Assembly (NCBI RefSeq): GCF_018531375.1
Contig: NZ_JAHBOH010000001.1
Coordinates: 2,666,001-2,730,000, forward strand
Reading direction: 5' to 3'
DNA from: Cellulomonas fulva
GTDB taxonomy: Bacteria; Actinomycetota; Actinomycetes; Actinomycetales; Cellulomonadaceae
DNA length: 64,000 nucleotides
In this document: positions 41,955 to 50,656 of the stretch, in pieces
How positions within the stretch are numbered: the first letter of the stretch is position 1
How the letters are laid out: each line of letters opens with the position of its first letter
Position numbers and translations under genes: made by a program
The notes under the pieces: generated by a model
Databases searched by the model: none
Told to the model about the DNA's origin: nothing
The model's input: the letters and a program-made list of their open reading frames with translations, nothing else

Positions 41955-44273
41955 GTGGCGGAGGACCTCGCGTCGGGCGTCGAGCCCACGGGCGGCTCGT
42001 CGGACGGCGGCTCGTCGGCGTCGCGTGTGCTGGCGCGGCTCCCGCGGTTCGGTGCGCCCCGTGGCCCCGCCTACCCGGCGCTCGAGCCGGTCCTGCAGGC
42101 CGCGCGGGCCAACCACCCGAAGGCCGACCTCACCACGGTCGAGCGCGCGTACGTGGTGGCCGAGCGTGCGCACCGCGGGCAGCTGCGCAAGAGCGGCGAC
42201 CCGTACATCACGCACCCGGTCGCGGTCGCCACCATCCTGGCCGAGCTCGGGATGACACCCTCGACGCTCGTCGCGGCGCTGCTGCACGACACGGTGGAGG
42301 ACACCGAGTACTCGCTCGACCAGCTGCGGCGGGAGTTCGGGCCCGAGGTCGCGATGCTGGTCGACGGCGTGACGAAGCTCGACAAGGTCACCTACGGGGA
42401 CGCGGCGCAGTCGGAGACGGTGCGCAAGATGGTCGTCGCGATGGCGCACGACATCCGCGTCCTGGTCATCAAGCTCGCCGACCGCCTGCACAACGCGCGC
42501 ACCTGGAAGTTCGTGCCCGCGGCATCGGCCGAGAAGAAGGCGCGCGAGACGCTCGAGATCTACGCACCGCTGGCGCACCGCCTCGGCATGAACACGATCA
42601 AGTGGGAGCTCGAGGACCTGTCGTTCGCGACGCTGTACCCGAAGGTGTACGACGAGATCGTGCACCTGGTCGCGGAGCGCGCGCCCGCGCGCGAGGAGTA
42701 CCTCGCGGTGGTGCGGGACCAGGTCGGCGCGGACCTGCGGACCTCGAAGATCAAGGCCACGGTCACCGGCCGGCCCAAGCACTACTACTCGATCTACCAG
42801 AAGATGATCGTCCGCGGTCGCGACTTCGCGGACATCTACGACCTGGTGGGCGTCCGTGTCCTGGTCGACACGGTCCGGGACTGCTACGCGGCGCTCGGTG
42901 CGCTGCACGCGCGGTGGAACCCGGTGCCGGGCCGGTTCAAGGACTACATCGCGATGCCCAAGTTCAACCTCTACCAGTCGCTGCACACGACGGTGATCGG
43001 TCCGGGCGGCAAGCCCGTGGAGATCCAGATCCGGACGCACGACATGCACCGCCGGGCGGAGTACGGCGTCGCGGCGCACTGGAAGTACAAGGAGAACGCG
43101 AAGAGCGGGGCGCAGGCCGAGGCGCCGGCCGGCGGCGACATGGCGTGGCTGCGCCAGCTCGTCGACTGGCAGAAGGAGACGGCCGACCCGTCGGAGTTCC
43201 TGGACTCGCTGCGGTTCGAGATCGCGGGCTCCGAGGTGTACGTGTTCACGCCCAAGGGCGACGTGATCGCGCTGCCGCAGGGCTCCACGCCCGTGGACTT
43301 CGCCTACGCGGTGCACACCGAGGTCGGCCACCGGACCATGGGTGCGCGCGTCAACGGGCGGCTGGTGCCGCTGGACTCGGCGCTCGAGAACGGCGACGTG
43401 GTCGACGTGTTCACGTCGAAGTCGGAGACGGCCGGGCCCAGCCGCGACTGGCTCGGGTTCGTCAAGAGCCCGCGGGCCCGCAACAAGATCCGCCAGTGGT
43501 TCTCGAAGGAGCGCCGCGAGGAGGCCATCGAGCACGGCAAGGACGCGATCGCCAAGGCGATGCGCAAGCAGAACCTGCCGATCCAGCGCCTGCTCTCGCA
43601 CGAGTCGCTGGTCGCGGTGGCCTCGGAGATGCGGCACTCGGACGTGTCGGCGCTCTACGCGGCGATCGGCGAGGGCCAGGTCTCGGCCGCCAACGTCGTC
43701 CAGAAGCTCGTGCAGTCGCTCGGGGGCGAGACGGGGGCCGAGGAGGACCTGGCCGAGACGGCGCGCCCCGGTCCGACCGCGCGCCGGGTGCGCACCGGAG
43801 ACCCGGGCGTCGAGGTCAAGGGCGTCGACGACATCTGGGTGAAGCTCGCCAAGTGCTGCACCCCCGTCCCGGGCGACGAGATCGTCGGCTTCGTGACGCG
43901 CGGCGCGGGCGTGAGCGTGCACCGGTCCGACTGCATCAACGTCGAGCAGCTGCGCCGCCAGCCCGAGCGCATGGTCGACGTCGCCTGGACGCACGCCTCG
44001 TCGTCGCTGTTCCTGGTCCAGATCCAGGTCGAGGCGCTCGACCGGTCCCGGCTGCTGTCCGACGTGACGCGCGTCCTGTCGGACCACCACGTCAACATCC
44101 TGTCGGCGTCCGTCTCGACCTCGCGCAACCGGGTCGCGATGTCGCGGTTCGTGTTCGAGATGGCGGAGCCGTCCCACCTCGCGTCCGTCCTGGCGGCGGT
44201 CCGCAAGGTCGAGGGCGTGTTCGACGTCTACCGGATCACGGGTGCGCGGACGGAGGAGCCGGCGGCCCGCTGA
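41955..44273 (+). CDS. relA: Bifunctional (p)ppGpp synthetase/hydrolase
   Basis: The start is GTG 41955 after AGGAGGGGG; 772 residues. In order: HD hydrolase ([34 protein letters not shown]), synthetase ([53 protein letters not shown]), TGS ([22 protein letters not shown]), a zinc-finger-like region ([15 protein letters not shown]) and a C-terminal ACT domain. Both active sites look intact, so it is the long RSH enzyme (Rel) that makes and degrades the alarmone. Its last 38 bp are overlapped by a convergent minus-strand gene. Confidence 0.97.
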   Translation: MAEDLASGVEPTGGSSDGGSSASRVLARLPRFGAPRGPAYPALEPVLQAARANHPKADLTTVERAYVVAERAHRGQLRKSGDPYITHPVAVATILAELGMTPSTLVAALLHDTVEDTEYSLDQLRREFGPEVAMLVDGVTKLDKVTYGDAAQSETVRKMVVAMAHDIRVLVIKLADRLHNARTWKFVPAASAEKKARETLEIYAPLAHRLGMNTIKWELEDLSFATLYPKVYDEIVHLVAERAPAREEYLAVVRDQVGADLRTSKIKATVTGRPKHYYSIYQKMIVRGRDFADIYDLVGVRVLVDTVRDCYAALGALHARWNPVPGRFKDYIAMPKFNLYQSLHTTVIGPGGKPVEIQIRTHDMHRRAEYGVAAHWKYKENAKSGAQAEAPAGGDMAWLRQLVDWQKETADPSEFLDSLRFEIAGSEVYVFTPKGDVIALPQGSTPVDFAYAVHTEVGHRTMGARVNGRLVPLDSALENGDVVDVFTSKSETAGPSRDWLGFVKSPRARNKIRQWFSKERREEAIEHGKDAIAKAMRKQNLPIQRLLSHESLVAVASEMRHSDVSALYAAIGEGQVSAANVVQKLVQSLGGETGAEEDLAETARPGPTARRVRTGDPGVEVKGVDDIWVKLAKCCTPVPGDEIVGFVTRGAGVSVHRSDCINVEQLRRQPERMVDVAWTHASSSLFLVQIQVEALDRSRLLSDVTRVLSDHHVNILSASVSTSRNRVAMSRFVFEMAEPSHLASVLAAVRKVEGVFDVYRITGARTEEPAAR

Positions 44274-44838
44274 CGCGGTCCGCCGTCCGTCGGAGCACCT
44301 CCCGCGCCGCGCGCAGGTTCCGTCGGCCGGCCAGGGCGTCGAGGCGGCGGCACGTGTCGTCGAGGTCCAGCCCGGCGACGACGAGCCCGACGAGCACGTC
44401 CACCGCCCGGTCCGGCTCGAGCCACCGCGCGACGTCCACCGCGGTCCGCTCGATCGTCGTCACCGGCACCGCACCGAGGCGCAGCACGTCGTCGGGCGGC
44501 AGGTCCGCCTCCGCGCAGGTGCGTCCCGGCTGCGCGTTCGGGCGCCGCACGCCGCACGGCACCAGGACGCACGCCCGGAGCGGCTCGAGCGTCCCCGTGT
44601 GGACCCAGGCGGCGGCGTCCCGGCCCACCACGCCGTGGCGGGGGAGCAGCGGCTCCAGCGCGCGGGCGCGGTCCGGCGCGCCGGGCGGCACCGGACCCAC
44701 CGTCGCGACGTCCTGCCGGACGACGGTCAGGACGCCGTCGCGCAGCATCCCGGTCCACGCCGCGGCGCCGACGTCCTCGCGCCGGACCAGGCGCGCGAGC
44801 TCGCGGGGCCGGGGGAGCAGCGAGGGGGCGTGCGGCAC
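44236..44838 (-). CDS. AbiEi-like (type IV antitoxin-type) hypothetical protein, orphan
   Basis: The preferred start is GTG 44838 ([11 protein letters not shown]), 200 residues; CATCCT six nt upstream suggests a leaderless transcript. GTG 44856 is possible. Features are a helical N-terminal half ([26 protein letters not shown]), [18 protein letters not shown] and [15 protein letters not shown]. The last motif is typical of the C-terminal domain of AbiEi-type antitoxins and of related DUF559-neighbour proteins. No AbiEii nucleotidyltransferase toxin lies nearby. The 3' end overlaps relA by 38 bp antisense. Assignment is by motif only. Confidence 0.65.
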   Translation of the reverse strand: MPHAPSLLPRPRELARLVRREDVGAAAWTGMLRDGVLTVVRQDVATVGPVPPGAPDRARALEPLLPRHGVVGRDAAAWVHTGTLEPLRACVLVPCGVRRPNAQPGRTCAEADLPPDDVLRLGAVPVTTIERTAVDVARWLEPDRAVDVLVGLVVAGLDLDDTCRRLDALAGRRNLRAAREVLRRTADRVSGPPAPPSAHP

Positions 44839-44844
44839 CCGGTC

Positions 44845-44850
44845 AGGATG
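44845..44850 (-). promoter_or_regulatory. -10 box, possible leaderless promoter of the AbiEi-like gene
   Basis: On the minus strand CATCCT ends six nt before GTG 44838, which has no ribosome-binding site. Confidence 0.4.
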
Positions 44851-44892
44851 CCGCACGCCCCCTCGTGGCGTGACGCGGGTTGTGGACGAGGC

Positions 44893-46680
44893 TCAGCCGC
44901 GCGCGTCGTGCGCGGCGCGCTGCACCTGCTCGAGCCAGGCGCGCCGGGCGTCGAGCGCGGCCTGGGCCTCCGCGATGCGGCGCTTGTCCTTCGCGGCCTC
45001 GGCCTTCGCCAGGTCGGCCTCGAGCCCGGCGATCGCCTGCTCCAGCTGGGCAGCCGCCCCCTCGGCGCGTGCCCGCGTCTCCGGGTTGGTGCGCGTCCAC
45101 TGGCGCTGCTCCGCGTCACGGATCGCGCTCTCGACAGCCCGCAGACGTCCCTCGACGCGCTGCACGTCGCCGCGCGGGACCTTGCCCGCCGCCTCCCAGC
45201 GGTCCTGGATGCCGCGGATCGCCTGCTTCGCCGCGGCCAGGTCGCCGAGCGGCAGCAGCGCCTCGGCCTCGGTGAGGAGGGCCTCCTTCACCTGCAGGTT
45301 CGCCTGGTACTCGGCGTCGGTCGCCGCGTTCTCGGCGTCCCGCGCCGCGAAGAAGGCGTCCTGCGCAGCCCGGAACCGCGCCCACAGGGCGTCGTCGTCG
45401 GCCCGGCTGGCCCGACCGGCCGCCTTCCACTCGGTCATCAGGTCGCGGAACGCGCCGGCGGTGGCTCCCCAGTCGGTGCTGGACTGCAGCCGCTCGGCCT
45501 CGGCGACCAGGCGCTCCTTGACCTGCTTGGCCGAGGCGTTGCGCTGCTCGAGCTCGGCGAAGAAGTGCCGTCGCTCACGGTCGAACGTGGTCCGCGCGTG
45601 GCTGAACCGCTTCCACAGCGACTCCTCGGTGGGGCGGTCCAGACGGGGCCCGCTGCGCTGGGCGTCCTTCCACTGGTCCAGGAGCGAGCGCAGCTGCTCG
45701 CCCGCCGGGCGCCACTGGATGCGGCTCGGATCGGTGGCCGCGATCTTCTCGGCCTGCTCGACGATCGCGGTCCGCGCCTCGACGGCCGCGGCACGCGCGG
45801 CCTGACGCTCGGCCTCGGCCTGGGCCCGGCGCTCCGCCGCGACCCCGCGCAGGGCCTCGAGCCGGGTCCGGAGGGCGTCCAGGTCACCCACGGCGGCCGG
45901 CTCGGCGGTCTCCTCGGTCAGCTTCGCGAGCGTCTGGTCGATCTCCTTGACCGACAGGTCCGTCGCGGTCAGGCGCGCCTCGAAGACCGTGATCTTCGCC
46001 TGCAGGTCGAGGAACCGCCGCACGTACAGGCCGAGCGCCTCCTCGGCCGTCGCGCCGGGGTACTGGCCGACGACGCGCTCGCCGGACGCCTCGCGCACCC
46101 GCACCGTGCCGTCCTCGTCGACCGACCCGAACGTCGCGGCGAGCGCGGCCTCGGCCGCGTCCACGGGCGGCGTGACCGGGGCGGCGGGCGCTGCCGGTGC
46201 CGTCGCCGCGGCTGCCGCTGCGGCGGGTGCCGTCGGCGCGGCGACCGGCGGCCGCGGCACCGGCCGCGGACCGGGGCGCACGCTGGCAGGGCTGGGCCGC
46301 GGTGTCGCGGGCTTCGGCTCCGCGACGGCCTCGACCTCCGCGGCCTGCTCGGTCTCGGGCACCTGCTCGCCCTCGGCGGGCGGCGCGCTCTCGCTGACGG
46401 GCTCGTCCGTGGTGCCGGTCTCGGTCTCGGCGACGGGCTCTGCCTCGGCGACGGGCTCGGTGTCGGCGACCGGCTCCGCCTCGGTCACGGCCTCGGTGTC
46501 GGCGACCGGCTCCGCCTCGGTCACGGCCTCGGTGTCGGCGACCGGCCCGGCCTCCGTCGCGACGTCGGCCGTGGGCTCGAGGGCCGTCTCGACCGTCTCG
46601 TCGGACGTCACCTCGACGGGAGCGGGTTCGGGAGCGGGTGCGGCGGCGGTCTCGGGCGACTCGTCCGGGGTCTGCGTCAC
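44893..46680 (-). CDS. DUF349 domain-containing coiled-coil protein
   Basis: The start is GTG 46680, overlapping the cyclophilin gene stop by 4 bp; 595 residues. The N-terminal ~160 residues are acidic and Pro/Ala-rich, with a 12-residue repeat (VADTEAVTEAEP pattern, residues ~45-85) and poly-Ala. The remainder is helical, with several DUF349 units (LLDQWKDAQRSGPRLDRPTEESLWKRFSHAR; LMTEWKAAGRASRADDDALWARFRAAQDAFF; IQDRWEAAGKVPRGD). The conserved W-x-A-x(2)-R pattern is clear. Function of DUF349 proteins is unknown; some are linked to recombination or cell-surface processes. It is translationally coupled to the cyclophilin. Confidence 0.85.
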   Translation of the reverse strand: MTQTPDESPETAAAPAPEPAPVEVTSDETVETALEPTADVATEAGPVADTEAVTEAEPVADTEAVTEAEPVADTEPVAEAEPVAETETGTTDEPVSESAPPAEGEQVPETEQAAEVEAVAEPKPATPRPSPASVRPGPRPVPRPPVAAPTAPAAAAAAATAPAAPAAPVTPPVDAAEAALAATFGSVDEDGTVRVREASGERVVGQYPGATAEEALGLYVRRFLDLQAKITVFEARLTATDLSVKEIDQTLAKLTEETAEPAAVGDLDALRTRLEALRGVAAERRAQAEAERQAARAAAVEARTAIVEQAEKIAATDPSRIQWRPAGEQLRSLLDQWKDAQRSGPRLDRPTEESLWKRFSHARTTFDRERRHFFAELEQRNASAKQVKERLVAEAERLQSSTDWGATAGAFRDLMTEWKAAGRASRADDDALWARFRAAQDAFFAARDAENAATDAEYQANLQVKEALLTEAEALLPLGDLAAAKQAIRGIQDRWEAAGKVPRGDVQRVEGRLRAVESAIRDAEQRQWTRTNPETRARAEGAAAQLEQAIAGLEADLAKAEAAKDKRRIAEAQAALDARRAWLEQVQRAAHDARG

Positions 46681-47483
46681 TGGATCTTCACTCCCTCGAT
46701 GATGACGTCGGACACCGGGGCGGTGATCCCGCCCACGTCCTTGGTGCCCGCGTCGGCGATGGCCTCGACGACGTCCAGACCGGACGTCACGTGGCCGAAC
46801 ACGGTGTAGCCGCCCGCCGAGTCCGACGGGATGGTGCTGTCCTGGTAGACGATGAAGAACTGCGAGCCCATGGACGCGCCGTCGTTGCCGACGCGCGCCA
46901 TCGCGATCGTGCCCGCGGGGTAGACGTCGTCCGCCGGCGCGTTCTCGATCGGGCCCCAGGTGTAGCCGGGGCCGCCGGTGCCCGTGCCGTCGGGGTCGCC
47001 GCACTGCAGCACGTAGATCCCCTCGGTCACGAGGCGGTGGCACTTCGTGTCGTCGAAGTAGCCGTCCTGCGCGAGCGTGACGAAGTTCGCGACCGCCTGG
47101 GGCGCGGCCGCGCCGTCGAGCTCGATCCCGACGTCGCCGCTGTCGAGCGCGATGTCGCCGGTCCACGTCCGGTCCTCGGCGAGCGCGGGGTCGGGCACGT
47201 CCGCGGAGTTGGTGGCCACGGCGCCGGGGGTGGCGCCGGGGGTGGCGTCGGGACCGGCGCCGGCCGTCGCGGCCGGGCTGCCGGTCTCGCCCGCGGTCGT
47301 GGGGGTCTCGTCGTCACCGTTCGCGACGACGAGCGCGACCACGCCGATCACGACGACCAGCGCGCCGACGACGGCGCCCGCGACGATGCGCTGCTGGCGC
47401 CGGCGGCGCAGCGCCTCGGCGTGACGGACCTGCCACTTCTCGTACCGGCGGCGCTCGTACTCGCGCTCCCGCTTGCTGGACAA
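46677..47483 (-). CDS. Membrane-anchored cyclophilin-type peptidyl-prolyl isomerase
   Basis: The start is TTG 47483, with GAGGAG seven nt upstream; 268 residues. A positively charged N-terminus (SSKREREYERRRYEKW) precedes one transmembrane segment (~33-55), then a Gly/Ala/Thr-rich linker. The cyclophilin domain has NFVTLAQDGYFDDTKCHRLV, GGPGYTW, GTIAMARVGNDGASMGSQFFIVY and YTVFGHVTSGLDVVEAIA. The catalytic Arg and the GSQFFI block are kept. It likely folds exported proteins at the outer face of the membrane. It lies divergent from the MBL-fold gene. Confidence 0.9.
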   Translation of the reverse strand: MSSKREREYERRRYEKWQVRHAEALRRRRQQRIVAGAVVGALVVVIGVVALVVANGDDETPTTAGETGSPAATAGAGPDATPGATPGAVATNSADVPDPALAEDRTWTGDIALDSGDVGIELDGAAAPQAVANFVTLAQDGYFDDTKCHRLVTEGIYVLQCGDPDGTGTGGPGYTWGPIENAPADDVYPAGTIAMARVGNDGASMGSQFFIVYQDSTIPSDSAGGYTVFGHVTSGLDVVEAIADAGTKDVGGITAPVSDVIIEGVKIQ

Positions 47484-47694
47484 CCCACACTCCTCGTGAC
47501 GTCGTGCGTCCGCCGCCGGCCGGCACAGGTCTCGTCCTGCGGCGTCGCACGGTGGAACCCCGCACAGTCTAGGCAGGTGGCAGGCGCGCGCGATCCGCGG
47601 CGCGACCCGTGGGATCACAGTCCGGTCACGGTGCGGCGGGCCGTCGGACGGGCGTCGGGACGGCGCGCGGGTGCGTCGGGGCGGCCCGGGGCCC

Positions 47695-47700
47695 TAGCGT
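47695..47700 (+). promoter_or_regulatory. -10 box, probable leaderless promoter of the MBL-fold gene
   Basis: TAGCGT ends seven nt before GTG 47708; same hexamer as before pabB. No Shine-Dalgarno sequence. Confidence 0.5.
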
Positions 47701-47707
47701 GCTCGGC

Positions 47708-48514
47708 GTGGACGTCCTGACGATCATCTCCCCGGTGTTCGGCGCGCGCTGCAGCGTGCTCGTCGCGGACGGCGGCGCCTGCGTCGTGGTCGACCCGGGG
47801 GCGCTCGTGGCGGACCACGTCGTCGCCGCCGTCGTCGAGCGGGGACTGCGCCCCCGCGCGGTGCTGCTGACGCACGGACACGTCGACCACACCTGGGACG
47901 CGGCCGAGGTGGCGGAGCGCCTCGACGTCCCGGTGCTGCTGCACGCGCGCGACGCCTACCGTCTGGACGACCCGTTCGGCACGCTCGGCTCGCTGGGCGG
48001 CGCGGCGCACGACCCGGACGGGCCGCTCGCGCAGGCGCTCGCGCTCGTCGGCGTCGACGCCGCCGCGTACCGCCGCCCCGCCGACGTGCGGCCGTTCGGC
48101 ACACCCCCCGGCGGCTTCGCACCGGACGTCCCGGTGCCCGCCGGGACCCAGCCGGTCGAGCGCCCGTCGGACGAGCACGAGTCCGACGAGCGAGGGTCGG
48201 GGATCTCGACGCCCCGCGACGAGGACGTCGACCTGGACCTCGACGGCATCACCGTCGTCGCGCGGCACGCGCCCGGCCACACCGAGGGGTCGACCCTCTA
48301 CCTCGTCGCCGGCCTGGCGCTCACGGGCGACGTGCTGTTCGCCGGGACGATCGGGCGCACCGACCTGCCGGGCGGGGACGGACCGACCATGGCCCGCACG
48401 CTGCGGGAGGTGGTCGCCCGCCTCGACCCCGGCCTCCAGGTGCTCCCGGGGCACGGTCCGACGAGCGACGTGGCGGCGGAGCTCGCCGCCAACCCGTTCC
48501 TGGTCCGCGCCTGA
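47708..48514 (+). CDS. MBL-fold metallohydrolase (glyoxalase II-like)
   Basis: The start is GTG 47708; 268 residues. Metal ligands are in LLTHGHVDHTW (THxHxDH), ARHAPGHTEGS, TGDVLFAGTIGR (Asp) and LPGHGPTS (His). The insertion around residues 105-165 is Pro/Asp-rich and variable. The nearest family is hydroxyacylglutathione hydrolase-like; in mycothiol-using actinobacteria the thiol ester may differ. It precedes hisS, as in M. tuberculosis (Rv2581c-hisS). Confidence 0.88.
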   Translation: MDVLTIISPVFGARCSVLVADGGACVVVDPGALVADHVVAAVVERGLRPRAVLLTHGHVDHTWDAAEVAERLDVPVLLHARDAYRLDDPFGTLGSLGGAAHDPDGPLAQALALVGVDAAAYRRPADVRPFGTPPGGFAPDVPVPAGTQPVERPSDEHESDERGSGISTPRDEDVDLDLDGITVVARHAPGHTEGSTLYLVAGLALTGDVLFAGTIGRTDLPGGDGPTMARTLREVVARLDPGLQVLPGHGPTSDVAAELAANPFLVRA

Positions 48515-48637
48515 GCGGGAGCGCGCCCTCGTCGGACCCGGCCGTCAGCCGCGCGTCCTGAGCGACGGCGACCTGGGCGCGCGTCGTGAGAGATGCCCGT
48601 CCTGAGAAACGTCGCGTGGCGCGGCGCGCGCGTCTGC

Positions 48638-48643
48638 GAGGAT
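48638..48643 (+). promoter_or_regulatory. -10 box, possible leaderless promoter of hisS
   Basis: GAGGAT ends six nt before ATG 48650. Upstream frames are not conserved and no separate ribosome-binding site is evident. Confidence 0.35.
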
Positions 48644-48649
48644 CGGGGC

Positions 48650-50029
48650 ATGGCGCGACCGACCCCCCTGTCCGGATTCCCCGAGTGGCTGCCCGAGGGG
48701 CGCGTCGTGGAGCAGCACGTGCTCGACGTGCTGCGGCGCACGTTCGAGCTGCACGGCTTCGCGGGCATCGAGACGCGCGCGGTCGAGCCGCTCGAGCAGC
48801 TCCTGCGCAAGGGCGAGACCTCGAAGGAGGTCTACGTGCTGCGCCGCCTCCAGGAGGAGCCGGGGGCCGCGTGCGCCGAGCCGGACCGCGCGGGGCAGCT
48901 CGGTCTGCACTTCGACCTGACGGTCCCGTTCGCGCGGTACGTGCTGGAGAACGCCGGTCACCTCGCGTTCCCGTTCCGCCGCTACCAGGTCCAGAAGGTC
49001 TGGCGCGGCGAGCGACCCCAGGACGGCCGGTTCCGCGAGTTCGTGCAGGCGGACATCGACGTCGTGGGGGCGGGCGAGCTCCCGTACCACTACGAGGTCG
49101 AGCTGCCGCTCGTCATGGCGGAGGCGCTCACCGCGCTGCAGTCGATCGGCCTGCCGCCGGTGCGCATCCTGGTCAACAACCGCAAGGTCGCCGAGGGCTT
49201 CTACCGCGGCCTCGGGCTCACCGACGTCGAGGCCGTGCTCCGCAGCATCGACAAGCTGGACAAGATCGGCGCCGACGCGGTCGCGGACCTCCTGGTCGCC
49301 GAGGCCGGCGCGACGGGCGACCAGGCCCGGGCGTGCCTCGAGCTCGCCGCGATCAGCGGGACCGACGAGGACGTGGTCGACCGCGTGCGCCGGCTGGCGG
49401 TCGAGGCCGACGCGCAGCACGACCTGCTGGAGGAGGGGCTCGCCGAGCTGGGGCAGCTGGTGCGGGCCGCGCAGGACCGGGCGCCGGGCGTCGTCGTCGC
49501 CGACCTGAAGATCGCCCGCGGGCTCGACTACTACACGGGCTCGGTCTACGAGACGGTGCTGGTCGGCCACGAGCAGCTGGGCTCCATCTGCTCGGGCGGG
49601 CGGTACGACACGCTCGCGACCGACGGTGCCACCAGCTACCCGGGGGTCGGGCTGTCGATCGGCGTGTCGCGGCTCGTCTCGCGCCTTCTGGGCGCCGGGC
49701 TGGTGCGCGCGACCCGTGCGGTGCCGTCGGCCGTGCTCGTCGCGGTCTCGTCGGAGGAGGACCGCCACCGCTCGGACGCCGTGGCCACCGCGCTGCGCGA
49801 GCGCGGGATCCCGGTCGAGGTGGCGCCGTCGGCGGCCAAGTTCGGCAAGCAGATCCGCCACGCGGACCGGCGCGGGATCCCGTTCGTGTGGTTCCCAGGC
49901 CCCGCCGAGGCGGGCGGCACGGCCGACGAGGTCAAGGACATCCGCTCGGGCGAGCAGGCGCCCGCCGACGCGGGGACCTGGTCCCCGCCCGCCGAGGACC
50001 TGTACCCGCGCGTCGTCCCGGCCGGCTGA
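48650..50029 (+). CDS. hisS: Histidyl-tRNA synthetase
   Basis: The start is ATG 48650 (MARPTPLSGFPEWLP); upstream in-frame GTG/ATG codons would add non-conserved residues. Length 459 residues. Class II motifs: the E-T-R-A block GIETRAVEP, LHFDLTVPFARYV (ligand-binding T), FRRYQVQKVWRGERPQDGRFREFVQADIDVVG (motif 2), the HisA/B region LKIARGLDYYTGSVYET, and motif 3 SYPGVGLSIGVSRL. The anticodon domain follows. It charges tRNA-His. It converges on the tspO gene. Confidence 0.95.
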   Translation: MARPTPLSGFPEWLPEGRVVEQHVLDVLRRTFELHGFAGIETRAVEPLEQLLRKGETSKEVYVLRRLQEEPGAACAEPDRAGQLGLHFDLTVPFARYVLENAGHLAFPFRRYQVQKVWRGERPQDGRFREFVQADIDVVGAGELPYHYEVELPLVMAEALTALQSIGLPPVRILVNNRKVAEGFYRGLGLTDVEAVLRSIDKLDKIGADAVADLLVAEAGATGDQARACLELAAISGTDEDVVDRVRRLAVEADAQHDLLEEGLAELGQLVRAAQDRAPGVVVADLKIARGLDYYTGSVYETVLVGHEQLGSICSGGRYDTLATDGATSYPGVGLSIGVSRLVSRLLGAGLVRATRAVPSAVLVAVSSEEDRHRSDAVATALRERGIPVEVAPSAAKFGKQIRHADRRGIPFVWFPGPAEAGGTADEVKDIRSGEQAPADAGTWSPPAEDLYPRVVPAG

Positions 50030-50045
50030 GACGGGGCGCCGCGCC

Positions 50046-50576
50046 TCAGTTCAGGACGGCGATGCCCAGGTTCAGCGAGGTCGCGTACGCGACCCACAGC
50101 GCGTAGGGGACCAGGAGCCACGCCGCGACGCGGGAGTGCCGCCGGAACGCCAGCGCCGTCGCCACGACGAGGCCCAGCAGCACGACGATGACGACGAGCG
50201 CGAGCCAGGCGTACCGGCCCGCGAAGAAGATCGGCGTCCAGGCGGCGTTGAACGCGAGCTGGACCACGTAGAGGGTGAGGGCCCGCCGCGCCGGCGCCCA
50301 TCCCGCGCGGCGCCACACCAGCCACGCGGCGACGCCCATGAGCACGTAGAGCAGGCTCCAGACGGGGCCGAACACGGCGTCCGGCGGGTTCCAGGGCACC
50401 TTCTCGGCGTCCGCGTACCAGCCGTCGACGGCTTCCCGCGTCGCGAGGCTGCCGAGCGCGCCGACCACGAAGTTCGCGCCGACCAGGACCGCCAGGACCA
50501 CCCCCTGCAGCAGGACGCCGGGCGCGTTCGCGTCGCGGACGTCGTGGGCGGGCGGGCTGGCTGGGGTGGCCGTCAT
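50046..50576 (-). CDS. TspO/MBR family tryptophan-rich sensory protein
   Basis: The 176-residue protein starts at ATG 50576; CAGGCT six nt upstream suggests a leaderless start. Five transmembrane helices are visible. The family pattern is complete: KVPWNPPDAVFGPVWSLLYVLMGVAAWLVWR, VVQLAFNAAWTPIFF, AWLLVPYALWVAYATSLN. TspO binds tetrapyrroles and related ligands and modulates stress responses in bacteria. It converges with hisS across a 16-bp gap (a weak CTGAG/CTCAG hairpin spans both stops) and diverges from the radical SAM gene, sharing an 80-bp regulatory region with an SOS box. Confidence 0.92.
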   Translation of the reverse strand: MTATPASPPAHDVRDANAPGVLLQGVVLAVLVGANFVVGALGSLATREAVDGWYADAEKVPWNPPDAVFGPVWSLLYVLMGVAAWLVWRRAGWAPARRALTLYVVQLAFNAAWTPIFFAGRYAWLALVVIVVLLGLVVATALAFRRHSRVAAWLLVPYALWVAYATSLNLGIAVLN

Positions 50577-50582
50577 CCGTCG

Positions 50583-50588
50583 AGCCTG
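50583..50588 (-). promoter_or_regulatory. -10 box, possible leaderless promoter of tspO-like gene
   Basis: On the minus strand CAGGCT ends six nt before ATG 50576; no Shine-Dalgarno sequence. Confidence 0.4.
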
Positions 50589-50607
50589 CGGGCCGTCCGC
50601 GACGTCG

Positions 50608-50625
50608 GCAACCGCAGACGGTTGC
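50608..50625. promoter_or_regulatory. Inverted repeat in the divergent tspO/radical SAM promoter region
   Basis: GCAACCG-caga-CGGTTGC is a perfect 7-bp inverted repeat located midway between the two genes, 9 bp before the SOS box. It could be an operator for a second regulator. Confidence 0.55.
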
Positions 50626-50633
50626 GCGGCGTG

Positions 50634-50647
50634 CGAACGTGTGTTCG
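50634..50647 (+). promoter_or_regulatory. LexA-type SOS box
   Basis: CGAACgtgtGTTCG is an exact match to the Gram-positive/actinobacterial LexA site CGAAC-RNRY-GTTCG. It ends nine nt before the GTG 50657 start of the radical SAM gene, so bound LexA would block transcription initiation. From memory, the M. tuberculosis homologue of this gene (Rv2578c) is also in the SOS regulon. Confidence 0.85.
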
Positions 50648-50656
50648 AATCGATGG

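Noticed and set aside
50639..50656. GTG 50639 as start of the radical SAM gene
   Set aside because: It lies within the SOS box and the added residues are not part of the usual N-terminus; GTG 50657 matches the family start.
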